From an uncultured Fretibacterium sp. (GTDB taxonomy: Bacteria; Synergistota; Synergistia; Synergistales; Aminobacteriaceae), in assembly GCA_937915755.1 (NCBI GenBank), contig CALGGR010000208.1, positions 1-10,288 on the forward strand: a DNA stretch of 10,288 nucleotides, read 5' to 3'. A program made the position numbers and the translations under genes. Under the pieces are notes generated by a model. That model was given only the letters and a program-made list of their open reading frames with translations. It was not told the origin of the DNA and searched no databases. This document shows positions 1 to 6,486 of the stretch, one piece after another. Each line of letters opens with the position of its first letter. Positions within the stretch are counted from its first letter, which is position 1.

Positions 1-226
1 CCAAGTCCCATTTCCGCCTCCGCCAGCTCGTCAACGTCAGCCGAAGCTCTACGCTCCCGGGATACCTTGCCTGTTCATGCCACTCATTGCTCAGCACAAG
101 CGTCGCATAATCCTGATACAGCTTACCCATCACTGTCTTGTAACGTGTCCCGTTCTTGCCTGTTCGGTATAAATGGTTCACCGTCGGCGGCAATCCTCGC
201 AGCTCTACCTCTAACAGCTTCTTCAT
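1..226 (-). CDS. rusA: RusA-family Holliday junction resolvase, partial (3' end outside window)
   Basis: The minus strand is open from an ATG at 226 to the window edge, giving the first 75 residues. The protein begins MKKLLEVELRGLPPTVNHLY, then has a Tyr/Lys-rich stretch (RTGKNGTRYKTVMGKLYQ) and later VELRLTLTSWRRRKWDL at the edge. This matches the RusA family (PF05866): the early PPxxN-LY motif, the middle beta strand, and the start of the Arg-rich R..DxDN active-site motif, whose remaining acidic residues lie beyond base 1. RusA enzymes are small homodimeric, metal-dependent endonucleases of about 120-140 residues that cut four-way junctions in phage DNA, so roughly half is present. A Shine-Dalgarno sequence (GAGGAG, 5 nt spacer) supports the start. 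It lies downstream of the iteron-bearing intergenic region, so it may be read from the upstream operon or from its own promoter. Confidence 0.85.
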   Translation of the reverse strand, partial: MKKLLEVELRGLPPTVNHLYRTGKNGTRYKTVMGKLYQDYATLVLSNEWHEQARYPGSVELRLTLTSWRRRKWDL

Positions 227-241
227 TAACTCTCCTCTCTT

Positions 242-579
242 GGTGCAAATGTCCGTTTTCACTTCTGCACCTATCTCGTCTCAGTCGTCATCCGCTTTTC
301 GCAAAGGTGCAGAACTTTTTCACTTACTCCTAAGATCCCTCAACAGACACTACCCCCTCTTCTCTCTTCTCTCTCACTAACCTCAACTACTTCTGCACTT
401 TTGCACCTAAGATAAAGAAAAAGCAGTAGTAGTAAGGGTTTAGGCAGGTGCAAAAGTAGGTGCAAATGTGGTGCAAAAGTCCCTTTTTGCCCTGACTTCT
501 GCACCTTGCCTCTGCTTCAAGAAATACGGCCTCCGGGTTCTCGTTAACTGCTTTTATCTCCATTTTTCACTTCTGCAAG
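242..579. repeat. Array of 11-bp iterons, consensus GGTGCARAWGT, both orientations
   Basis: Copies read directly from the sequence: 242-252 (+) ggtgcaaatgt; 261-271 (-) ggtgcagaagt; 306-316 (+) ggtgcagaact; 389-399 (-) agtgcagaagt; 397-407 (-) ggtgcaaaagt; 447-457 (+) ggtgcaaaagt; 459-469 (+) ggtgcaaatgt; 470-480 (+) ggtgcaaaagt; 495-505 (-) ggtgcagaagt; and a weaker 569-579 (-) cttgcagaagt. Eight copies keep GGTGCA with at most one mismatch elsewhere. The three at 447-480 are direct repeats spaced 12 and 11 bp, about one helical turn, so they would lie on one face of the DNA. Copies at 397-407 and 447-457 form perfect 11-bp inverted arms around a 39-nt AT-rich centre. Direct, helically phased, mixed-orientation short repeats are typical of initiator-binding iterons. 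Confidence 0.85.
387..563 (-). other. Doubtful 58-residue ORF running through the iterons
   Basis: An ATG at 563 opens a frame to a TAG at 387-389. The first 28 or so residues (starting MEIKAVNENPEAVFLEAEAR) look protein-like, but the second half is a Cys/Tyr/Phe-rich translation of the repeats and the polypyrimidine segment. No Shine-Dalgarno sequence is visible upstream of the ATG (only AGAAGTGAAAA). It could be a decayed small gene whose 3' part has been overrun by iterons, a genuine microprotein, or chance. I favour a relic or chance. Confidence 0.2.
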
Positions 580-603
580 CCACTGACACGGAATCGCCGT
601 TTT

Positions 604-622
604 TGACAAGCATACCTTGTCA
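604..622. repeat. Perfect 7-bp inverted repeat (TGACAAG / CTTGTCA, 5-nt centre)
   Basis: TGACAAG at 604-610 and CTTGTCA at 616-622 flank the centre CATAC. The dyad lies just after the stop of the gene ending at 648 and before the iterons. On the transcribed (minus) strand the hairpin is followed by a run of A, not T, so it does not look like an intrinsic terminator. On the plus strand the T-run precedes the stem, which also does not fit. An operator half-site pair or a chance dyad is more likely. Confidence 0.4.
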
Positions 623-647
623 GTTCCAGACCTCTTGCTGTCAGTAC

Positions 648-929
648 TTACCCCAAACTAAGCAGGATTGCTGAATGAACGCTGTCGTCCCCGCTGGATA
701 CCCAGTTTATCGCACGACGTTCCTCTATCCAGTCCATAAGGTCTGCGTCTTGCTGGGCTACTTCCCAGACTAACGCCACCTCGAACTCAGGGTTATTCCG
801 CAGAAGTGCCGTGTAGTGCTCCCTCGCTTTCTCGTCGCCCCCAGCAAGCTCGATTCGACCGCTCTTGTGCTTTATCTCGATGCCGTAACGTGCTGCCTCC
901 GCAATGAAGTCCGTTACCTTAACCTTCAT
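648..929 (-). CDS. Small protein with TubC_N docking-like N-terminus
   Basis: A 93-residue acidic protein. Residues 1-55 follow the pattern of the TubC N-terminal docking domain family (PF18563): a short helix (VTDFIAEAARYGIEI), a hairpin (KHKSGRIELAG), then helices ending in the conserved-looking stretch LLRNNPEFEVALVWE. In TubC this fold is a docking domain that pairs megasynthase subunits, but relatives occur as small accessory proteins in phage and mobile-element replication loci, where their role is unknown. The ATG at 929 overlaps the last 11 bases of the primase-helicase gene and has GGAGGA 11 nt upstream, so expression is probably coupled to it. A role as a docking partner of the primase-helicase is inference from context. 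It is the last gene before the iteron region. Confidence 0.75.
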   Translation of the reverse strand: MKVKVTDFIAEAARYGIEIKHKSGRIELAGGDEKAREHYTALLRNNPEFEVALVWEVAQQDADLMDWIEERRAINWVSSGDDSVHSAILLSLG

Positions 930-3261
930 CGTCGATAAAGTCCTCCAGCCCCTTAAACTTGCGCGGGAACTTGAAGCATCTCACCCCGAGCGTCGTTACT
1001 TCCGTTACTTCTGGCATGAGCTGCTTGATTGTTGTGCGGAACTTCTGCATGAACTTGTTGCGCGCCATTGCCTCATGCCCGGCTTCCTTGCACCAGTCTA
1101 AATATTCCTTATACAGGGCTGTGCGTTCCACTACTCCATCCCGCGTCGCTAACGTCTCCTGTATGAACGCTGCCACTGGGTTTATCTGGAGCATGAACTC
1201 CTGCATCATCACTGCCTGTTCGGGTGTCTCCGTGAAGTGCTTTTGCTCCCTCAGCCGTTTGTAGCCTGCGTATGCCCAGTTGAAGATGCCGGGAAGTTCC
1301 GTCTTCAGCTTCGCTTCTAGGTCAGGGTCTGCCTTCTCGCCCTCGAACTTCACGGGAAAGTCCACAAAGCATATACGCCTCAAGAAACCGTCCGACGTGT
1401 CCCGAGACTTGATGTATTCGTTGCACGCAGAAATCATTACACAGCGCGGCACAAAGTTCACAAAGTCTTGGTTCTTGTAGCATCCGTTGATTGTGTCCCC
1501 GACTACTATTTGCTTGAACACGCTCTCTGCTCCCTTCACGTTTGAGCTGGTCTCTGTGCTGATGTTCACCAGTGAATTTATCAGGTTGATGCGCTGGAAT
1601 GGCTCAACTAAGCCCGACATCTCCACGTTCGAGACGAACTCATCTCCGAACACTGCACGAAGCACGTTCAGCAGAACACTCTTGCCGTTTGCTCCGCTCC
1701 CTTGCAGGAAAAAGCACTTCTGCAATGAACTGTCGTTGAACAGTATGTACCCCGCCATTTCCTGCAGCAAGTCCATTGACGGCTGACGGGAGGCCATTAC
1801 CTCAGAGATAAACTGCTTCCAGCGCGGACAGTCTGCATTCTCGTCGTAGTCGTACTTCGCCTGTACACTGCTCATGTAGATTGGGCTGTGCTCCACTTTC
1901 GCACCGCTCGCCAAGTCAAGCACACAGTTGCGGAAGTTGAAGATTGCCTGCCGGTTGAACAGCTCCGTTGTCGTCGTCCGCGACTTCAGCAGCACAAGCA
2001 GGGTCTTCACCTTGCTCCCTGTCGCACAATGCCCCAGCAAGTCAGAGAAGTATCCTTGTATCTGGTTGTCGCTCTCACGTTCCCACACTCCATGTGCGTA
2101 TTCGTAGAAGCCAAGCCCCTCAACGTAACGCAGGTTGCGTTTCTCGAGTATCTCTCGTGCTACTACATCCTCGAGGGGCGGACGCAAGGCTTTCTTCAGC
2201 ACGGTATCAAGCCACAGCTTCGGAAACTGCGTCGTTGCCTCGCGAAGCTCCACTAAGTCAGGTTCGTCTACAAATCTTGCCGCTGCATACATTAACTTCT
2301 TGTACTCCTCTCGGTCTGTTATTCTTGAGGCAAGCATCGGGATACCGGGCTGGGCTTTCTCCACTAGATCCGCAAGATTTCCGCCGGCCTCGTAGTATTC
2401 GCTGATGTCCTTGCACCCTTCGGGAAGTGTTCCGCAAACGAACTTGATGCGATGACGGAACAATTGCTGCGCCATGTTCACCTGAAAGCGTGTCCCTGCG
2501 CTGTCGCTGTCGAAGCAAATGAACACGAACTCCTGCGTCCGGCACAGCCCAATTACCTGCTTCATTGCGTCCTTGCTGAAGTACCCGCTTATCGGCGATA
2601 ACACCTTGAACCCTTCCTGCTCGAACGACAGCGCGTCAAATGCCCCCTCAGTTATCACACAATATGACTGACTTACATGCTCCTTATCAAATGTGTGAAG
2701 CCCCCATGCAATATTTTCATTCAGCCCGTCAAGTTTGGCCTTCTTGTACTTTGATGCGTCAGGATTGCCGCTCCTGTCCCGACCTACGTAATACGCCACG
2801 TACCCGTTCTTCCAGTAGGGGATTATCAGACGGTCAGTCTCAGGGTCATAACCAATCATCAGCCGGTCTATCGTCTCCTTCTTGATGCCGCGGCGGTACA
2901 GGTAACGAAGGTCGCTCTCCCGCAACTGGCTGTGAAAATACGCTATCTTGTTACCGAGATTTTGCGTGTATTCCTGCCACCTGTCGCCTCCGCATTCGTC
3001 TCCGCACAGCTCGCGGATTGCTGCTCCTTTATCACCGCCATGACGCGCTTGCGCACTCAAGTCGATTACGTCACCGCCTATTCCCTGCTTGAAGTCGTAC
3101 CAGCTGTTCGTGTACACTACCATTGCTGTCGGGTTGTGTGAGCTGGGAGCTAGTGATATGCACCTGTCCCCGTCCCGCCTCACAGGCAGTCCAAGCACGT
3201 CCCGCGCATAGTCTAGGACGCTGTAGTGTTCCTTGATGTAACTAATTCTGTCCACTCCCAT
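919..3261 (-). CDS. Phage primase-helicase, TOPRIM primase fused to SF3 helicase (P4 alpha / D5 type)
   Basis: A 780-residue multidomain replication protein. Residues 1-95 resemble a CHC2-type primase zinc domain (WYDFKQGIGGDVIDL at about 54-68), but the usual Cys/His ligands are mostly absent. A TOPRIM domain follows, with the catalytic Glu in ITEGAFDAL (about 203-211) and the acidic metal motif FDSDSAG (250-256). The C-terminal half is a D5/P4-type SF3 helicase: Walker A GSGANGKS (521-528), Walker B-like LVNISTET (about 564-571), motif C ending in SACNEY (611-616), and an Arg-finger region GFLRRICFVDF. Residues about 697-770 look like the winged-helix domain that closes P4/D5 primases and in phage P4 alpha binds origin iterons. 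ATG at 3261 has GGAGGAGGG 6 nt upstream and overlaps the RecU-like gene by 49 bases. It would unwind and prime the origin, plausibly the iterons at 242-579. Confidence 0.93.
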   Translation of the reverse strand: MGVDRISYIKEHYSVLDYARDVLGLPVRRDGDRCISLAPSSHNPTAMVVYTNSWYDFKQGIGGDVIDLSAQARHGGDKGAAIRELCGDECGGDRWQEYTQNLGNKIAYFHSQLRESDLRYLYRRGIKKETIDRLMIGYDPETDRLIIPYWKNGYVAYYVGRDRSGNPDASKYKKAKLDGLNENIAWGLHTFDKEHVSQSYCVITEGAFDALSFEQEGFKVLSPISGYFSKDAMKQVIGLCRTQEFVFICFDSDSAGTRFQVNMAQQLFRHRIKFVCGTLPEGCKDISEYYEAGGNLADLVEKAQPGIPMLASRITDREEYKKLMYAAARFVDEPDLVELREATTQFPKLWLDTVLKKALRPPLEDVVAREILEKRNLRYVEGLGFYEYAHGVWERESDNQIQGYFSDLLGHCATGSKVKTLLVLLKSRTTTTELFNRQAIFNFRNCVLDLASGAKVEHSPIYMSSVQAKYDYDENADCPRWKQFISEVMASRQPSMDLLQEMAGYILFNDSSLQKCFFLQGSGANGKSVLLNVLRAVFGDEFVSNVEMSGLVEPFQRINLINSLVNISTETSSNVKGAESVFKQIVVGDTINGCYKNQDFVNFVPRCVMISACNEYIKSRDTSDGFLRRICFVDFPVKFEGEKADPDLEAKLKTELPGIFNWAYAGYKRLREQKHFTETPEQAVMMQEFMLQINPVAAFIQETLATRDGVVERTALYKEYLDWCKEAGHEAMARNKFMQKFRTTIKQLMPEVTEVTTLGVRCFKFPRKFKGLEDFIDDEG

Positions 3262-3644
3262 TTTTGTCCCTCCTCCGGGTTCAGGCTCTTGCGCCCAGCT
3301 ATAAGGGCTGTCCTGATTTGTTCCGCGTCATAACGTACCAGTTCATTGCTCCCTTTGTACCAAACAAGAAAGTATGCCTGTGCTCCGTTACGAGCGCACA
3401 CAAGCAGATTGTTCAACTGGCTCAGCTTCGCCTTGCTCAACGGCCAGCGTTGGCTTGCGCACTCCTTTGCGTCGAAGCAGTGAAGTGTTCCAGAGCTGAG
3501 TATCTCGTAGTCGAACGGCTCCCCCTCTAGGTACACTCCATGCTCTGTCCGCCGTGCATGGTTCTTGTGCATGTGGATTCCCGAAGCGTTCAGGTAACGG
3601 CTGAGGCGGGATAATTCCGCCTCAAATTCGTTGCCCCGCCTCAT
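3213..3644 (-). CDS. RecU-like Holliday junction resolvase (PD-(D/E)XK nuclease)
   Basis: A protein of 143 residues if started at the ATG at 3644. Motifs fit the RecU family: an N-terminal RGNEFEAELSRL helix, basic HKNHARRT, then the PD-(D/E)XK core, seen as GEPFDYEILSSG followed by FDAKECAS, then a helix with SKAKLSQLNNL and the strand AYFLVWYKG. RecU dimers cut four-way DNA junctions; phage versions process recombination or replication intermediates. The frame extends upstream to a TTG at 3659, but ATG 3644 forms an ATGA overlap with the stop of the Bro-N gene and has GGAG 9 nt upstream, so I chose it. It lies directly before the primase-helicase gene. VRR-NUC or another small restriction-like nuclease is the alternative assignment. 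Confidence 0.8.
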   Translation of the reverse strand: MRRGNEFEAELSRLSRYLNASGIHMHKNHARRTEHGVYLEGEPFDYEILSSGTLHCFDAKECASQRWPLSKAKLSQLNNLLVCARNGAQAYFLVWYKGSNELVRYDAEQIRTALIAGRKSLNPEEGQKWEWTELVTSRNTTAS

Positions 3645-4390
3645 GCCTTGAAGCTCCAATGTATGCGCTTGTATCCGCCATCGTAGTACTCGTACCCGTC
3701 TGCTATGCGTTCTACGCCCCTCCCGACAAGTTCGAGAAACTTCAGGCGTTCATCCTTGTCGAAGCTCCACGTTTCACCGTCCCAATGCCCGAGCCCTAGA
3801 TTTTCCGCTCGGTGCATCACTGCGTCCGCTGACCACTTCAACGTCCCCCCTATATGGGTCGCTGTCCATCGGCGGGGCGTGTGTTCCGGCTTCGCCTTGT
3901 GCTCAGGTTCGGGCAAGTCTTCTCCAGTCGCGTATTTGTACGCTGTACGCATTATCACTTCACGCTTCCCCTTGTCCGGCTCTTGCAGGGCTAACCTCTG
4001 CAGAACCTCCGCTACCCTCACACGCACATTCAGCGGCTCGGTGTCCGGCGCACTGTAGCTCCCGGTCTTGCGGATCGTCGGCAGTACCTCGTGCGTTACC
4101 CACCTCGTGAAATCCTTGGCGGCAGGTTTACGGCTCTTGAACGTCAGCTTATACAGCCCGGGTTCGTTGATTACGTTGAACATTTGTGCTCCTCCACGCT
4201 GGCCAGAATGACCGTCGGGATTAGCTACGGTCATTTTTTCGTCGTCGTCAAGCTCACTCACGGCATCCCTTGCATTAGCTATCCCCAGAATGTCGCATAC
4301 GTCCTTCGCTACAAGCCACGCCTCGCCGTCTATCTCCACTGTTCGCACGTGTGCTCCCTTGTACTCAAACACCTGTAACTCGTTCGTCAT
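3641..4390 (-). CDS. Bro-N domain phage antirepressor-like protein
   Basis: A 249-residue protein. Residues about 5-112 are a Bro-N domain (PF02498): LQVFEYKGAHVRTVEIDGE, WLVAKDVCDILGIANARDAV, a DDDEK turn, then VINEPGLYKLTFKSRKPAAK and FTRWVTHEVLPTIRKTG, the family signature. The remaining half has a helical stretch (about 119-155) and an antirepressor-type C-terminal segment (TATHIGGTLKWSADAVMHRA and GLGHWDGETW, about 170-210). Bro-N proteins bind DNA; phage members act as antirepressors or regulators, but many are of unknown role. It overlaps the helicase gene by 26 bases and has AAGGAGG 10 nt before its ATG. A regulator between the helicase and the resolvase suggests feedback on the replication operon or a switch role, which is inference. 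Confidence 0.88.
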   Translation of the reverse strand: MTNELQVFEYKGAHVRTVEIDGEAWLVAKDVCDILGIANARDAVSELDDDEKMTVANPDGHSGQRGGAQMFNVINEPGLYKLTFKSRKPAAKDFTRWVTHEVLPTIRKTGSYSAPDTEPLNVRVRVAEVLQRLALQEPDKGKREVIMRTAYKYATGEDLPEPEHKAKPEHTPRRWTATHIGGTLKWSADAVMHRAENLGLGHWDGETWSFDKDERLKFLELVGRGVERIADGYEYYDGGYKRIHWSFKA

Positions 4391-6023
4391 CCTCTTTCAG
4401 CCTCCTTATCAGCTTCATTGCGTCATACTTGCTCAGGCCGTCAACTGAATATCCGTTCTGCCTCAGCACGTATGCCTGTCTCGCCGTCAGCGGTTCATAC
4501 GCAGGGCCTTGCGCCATACACCGCGTCAAGATTTGTCCGGCCTCGAACTTCGTCAGCGCATCAACGTTACAGCCGGGTATGTACCTCAGTATCAATGCTT
4601 TCTGCTTCTCCGTTGCTGGTGAACCTCCCCAGTGTTTCGTCAGGCTCAAGTCCCACAACGCACGCTTGTCTGCGTGGTCTCGCTGAAGTTGCGCATATAC
4701 CGCGTCAAACACCTTCTGTGCTGGCTCTAGGCGGCCTTCCCATTCGATGCGCCCTAAGCTGTCCTCCGCAGGAAGCACCAGCTTCGGCTCACTCAGCACT
4801 AGGCTTCCGTCTGGCATCCTAAAGTAGTTCACTCCGTGCACGTCGTACCTGTTCTTCCGCGCCCATAAGTTCACGTACTCGACATTCCTTATCCATGCCT
4901 CAGGCGTGTCCTCGAGCCGTGTTACTATCTCCGGCAGGTCAAACAGCTTCCCTTGTAGTTCCTTCCGGCTTGAAGCGGGCACGTTCTCAAGGTCAAGCCC
5001 AAGCAGTGATGGCGCGGTGCATAGGTCAGCGTTATCACCAGCTCCCACGCAGTCAATCAGCGTCAGGTACTCCTTCCCGGGATACAGGCGAGTACCCCTC
5101 CCAACTGCTTGAAGGTACAGGCTTATGTTCTTTGTCGGGCGCGCCATTATCACCGTCTGGATATTGGGTAAGTCCGTACCCTCTGTGAACACCATGCAAT
5201 TCGTCAGGCAGGGTATCTTACCCGCGCTGAACGCCGACAACGTTGCGCTCCTGTCATCGCCACCGCGTACTGCTACCGCTCCGGGGATGTGCGACGCTAA
5301 GGCCTCTGCGTGTGCCACCGACGCGCAGAATATCAACGCGGGAGGTTTCGCATACAAACGGTACGCCTCCGCTATTGCCTCGTTCGCGCTCTCGATGTTC
5401 ACGGCTTGCTCCAATGCGTCAGGCGCATAGTCTCCTAGTCGTTGCGCTACTTGCCGTAAGTCAACCCCTATATCTACACGAAGGCAGCGGATGTCGCTCA
5501 AGTAACCGTTCTCTATGCCCCACTTCAAGTTGCGGTCGTAAATTATGTCTTCGTAGATTGCCTTCAGACCGATCCCGTCGTTGCGGTTGGGTGTTGCCGT
5601 GAAGCCTATGTGCAGGCGAGGCTTGAAGTATTCGTAGATCTTCCGGTACGTCGGCGCGGTAGAGTGATGACATTCATCCGTAACAAGCACGTCGAAGTCA
5701 TCAGGCCGGAACTTCCCAAGTCGGCGCACTAACGACTGCACTGACGCACTCACTACTTCCTCGCCGTGTGAGGTCTCCGTTCCCTGCTCTACCCCAAAGC
5801 TACAGTCAAAGTACTTCGCCGGCTGATGTACAAGCTCGTCCCTGTGAGACAGGATTAACATTCGGCCTCGACGCGGGATGCGCGACATGATTACGGTCTT
5901 ACCTGCTCCCGTAAACAGACATATAAGAAACGCACCAGCGTCGGGGATTGACGCTAGTGCTTCCTCTTGGTATGGCCGGAGCTGGATTCCTGCTTTCTCC
6001 CCCTTGAACAGCTCTAGTTGCAT
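4365..6023 (-). CDS. Superfamily 2 DEAD/DEAH-type helicase with C-terminal repeat module
   Basis: A 552-residue SF2 helicase with two RecA-like lobes. Visible motifs: the QLRPYQEEA entry (14-22), Walker A FTGAGKT (37-43), motif Ia around LILSHRDEL, motif II DECHH (116-120), motif III FTATPNR (141-147), motif IV region ALIFCASVAHAEAL, motif V VFTEGTDLPN, and motif VI QAVGRGTR (305-312). The order matches UvrB/RecG-like phage helicases, which use ATP to translocate on or unwind DNA. After the core, residues about 466-543 contain two copies of a 35-40 residue helical module (PATEKQKALILRYIPG / LTKFEAGQIL and PLTARQAYVLRQNG / LSKYDAMKLI). The start at 6023 has AGGAG upstream and follows the DUF669 stop by 10 nt. 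A direct replication or recombination helicase is the likely job. Confidence 0.93.
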   Translation of the reverse strand: MQLELFKGEKAGIQLRPYQEEALASIPDAGAFLICLFTGAGKTVIMSRIPRRGRMLILSHRDELVHQPAKYFDCSFGVEQGTETSHGEEVVSASVQSLVRRLGKFRPDDFDVLVTDECHHSTAPTYRKIYEYFKPRLHIGFTATPNRNDGIGLKAIYEDIIYDRNLKWGIENGYLSDIRCLRVDIGVDLRQVAQRLGDYAPDALEQAVNIESANEAIAEAYRLYAKPPALIFCASVAHAEALASHIPGAVAVRGGDDRSATLSAFSAGKIPCLTNCMVFTEGTDLPNIQTVIMARPTKNISLYLQAVGRGTRLYPGKEYLTLIDCVGAGDNADLCTAPSLLGLDLENVPASSRKELQGKLFDLPEIVTRLEDTPEAWIRNVEYVNLWARKNRYDVHGVNYFRMPDGSLVLSEPKLVLPAEDSLGRIEWEGRLEPAQKVFDAVYAQLQRDHADKRALWDLSLTKHWGGSPATEKQKALILRYIPGCNVDALTKFEAGQILTRCMAQGPAYEPLTARQAYVLRQNGYSVDGLSKYDAMKLIRRLKEDDERVTGV

Positions 6024-6033
6024 TCAGCCTCTC

Positions 6034-6486
6034 CTAAAATGGTATCGGGTTCTCTGGCTCGATTTTCGCTACAGCGTGTTCCTGCCATGCTGGCAGCTCG
6101 TCCTGCTTCGCTCGCTGGATGAAGTAGCTCACTACCGCTCGCAGGTTGTTCTTGTTGTCCGGCTCGTTCTTGATTTCAGCCGCTCCGACTTTCCCCTTCC
6201 AGTGCTCGAGGTTTAAGTCCCCAGGCACAAGCCCGAAGCTGTCGAAGATACGCCCCAGATTGTCGTTCGTCATCCTCGCGTGCTGTTCGCTGTCCGACAT
6301 GAACACCATGTAATGCCATACGCTGCCGTTATACCCGCTCACCTTCAGGCGCATCTTTATCATCGGGTAACCGCTCTTCGACGCTGTTTCTTCCGCGTCC
6401 TCAATGCGCACTCGGTACTTGCCGGGAGGCACAAGCTCAAAACGGTCAGGGTTGTAGTCCTCAGGGTTAAATTCCCACTTTATCAT
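6034..6486 (-). CDS. DUF669 family phage protein, probable ssDNA-binding protein
   Basis: A 150-residue protein starting MIKWEFNPEDYNPDRFELVP. It matches the DUF669 pattern (PF05037): YNPDRFELVPPGKYRVRIED, then a strand with SGYPMIKMRLKVSG, VWHYMVF, a helix around NDNLGRIFDSFGL, and a closing WKGKVGAAEIKNEPDNKNN strand. The beta-rich layout is OB-fold-like and many members sit beside Sak4-type ATPases and helicases, where an SSB-like role is the usual inference. The frame is open 27 codons further upstream, but the start at 6486 has AAGGAG 7 nt before it and the extension is low-complexity basic sequence, so I chose 6486. The C-terminus ends in PENPIPF rather than a strongly acidic SSB tail. 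It overlaps the end of the membrane microprotein gene by 20 bases. Confidence 0.87.
   Translation of the reverse strand: MIKWEFNPEDYNPDRFELVPPGKYRVRIEDAEETASKSGYPMIKMRLKVSGYNGSVWHYMVFMSDSEQHARMTNDNLGRIFDSFGLVPGDLNLEHWKGKVGAAEIKNEPDNKNNLRAVVSYFIQRAKQDELPAWQEHAVAKIEPENPIPF

Larger units (their letters stand above)
227..647. other. Intergenic region with iteron array; candidate replication origin or operator region
   Basis: This is the only stretch over 300 bases without a convincing gene. It sits between the stop of the small gene after the primase-helicase and the start of the RusA gene. It holds about ten copies of an 11-bp element in both orientations, an AT-rich segment around 408-437, a pyrimidine-only-like tract on the plus strand at about 352-376 (purine-rich on the transcribed strand), and a perfect 7-bp dyad at 604-622. 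I saw no convincing sigma-70 promoter pair on either strand and no hairpin followed by a T-run on the minus strand. Position next to a P4/D5-type primase-helicase gene makes a phage origin the first hypothesis; a multi-site operator is the alternative. Confidence 0.6.

Noticed and set aside
67..380. Plus-strand ORFs at the left end (88 and 74 codons)
   Set aside because: They run antisense through the RusA coding start and the iterons, lack a Shine-Dalgarno, and the translations are Ser/Leu-rich low-complexity shadows.
604..622. Dyad read as an intrinsic terminator for the operon
   Set aside because: On the minus strand the stem is followed by A residues, not T; a 7-bp stem without a T-run is not a terminator.
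565..650. In-frame continuation of the gene ending at 648 past its TAA (about 27 sense codons to the next stop) as possible readthrough
   Set aside because: An open run of this length is expected by chance and there is no pyrrolysine, selenocysteine or leaky-stop context signal that I can see.
468..674. Plus-strand 68-codon ORF over the iteron region
   Set aside because: It begins inside an iteron, has no ribosome site, shows no domain, and its end overlaps the minus-strand gene at 648-929.
1041..1724. Partial iteron-like ACTTCTGCA sequences inside the primase-helicase gene (1041-1049, 1716-1724)
   Set aside because: They lack the CC that completes the element and fit ordinary codons; not enough to extend the array.
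2258..2545. 95-residue minus-strand ORF inside the primase-helicase gene
   Set aside because: An Arg-rich shadow frame fully contained in a gene with clear domain motifs.
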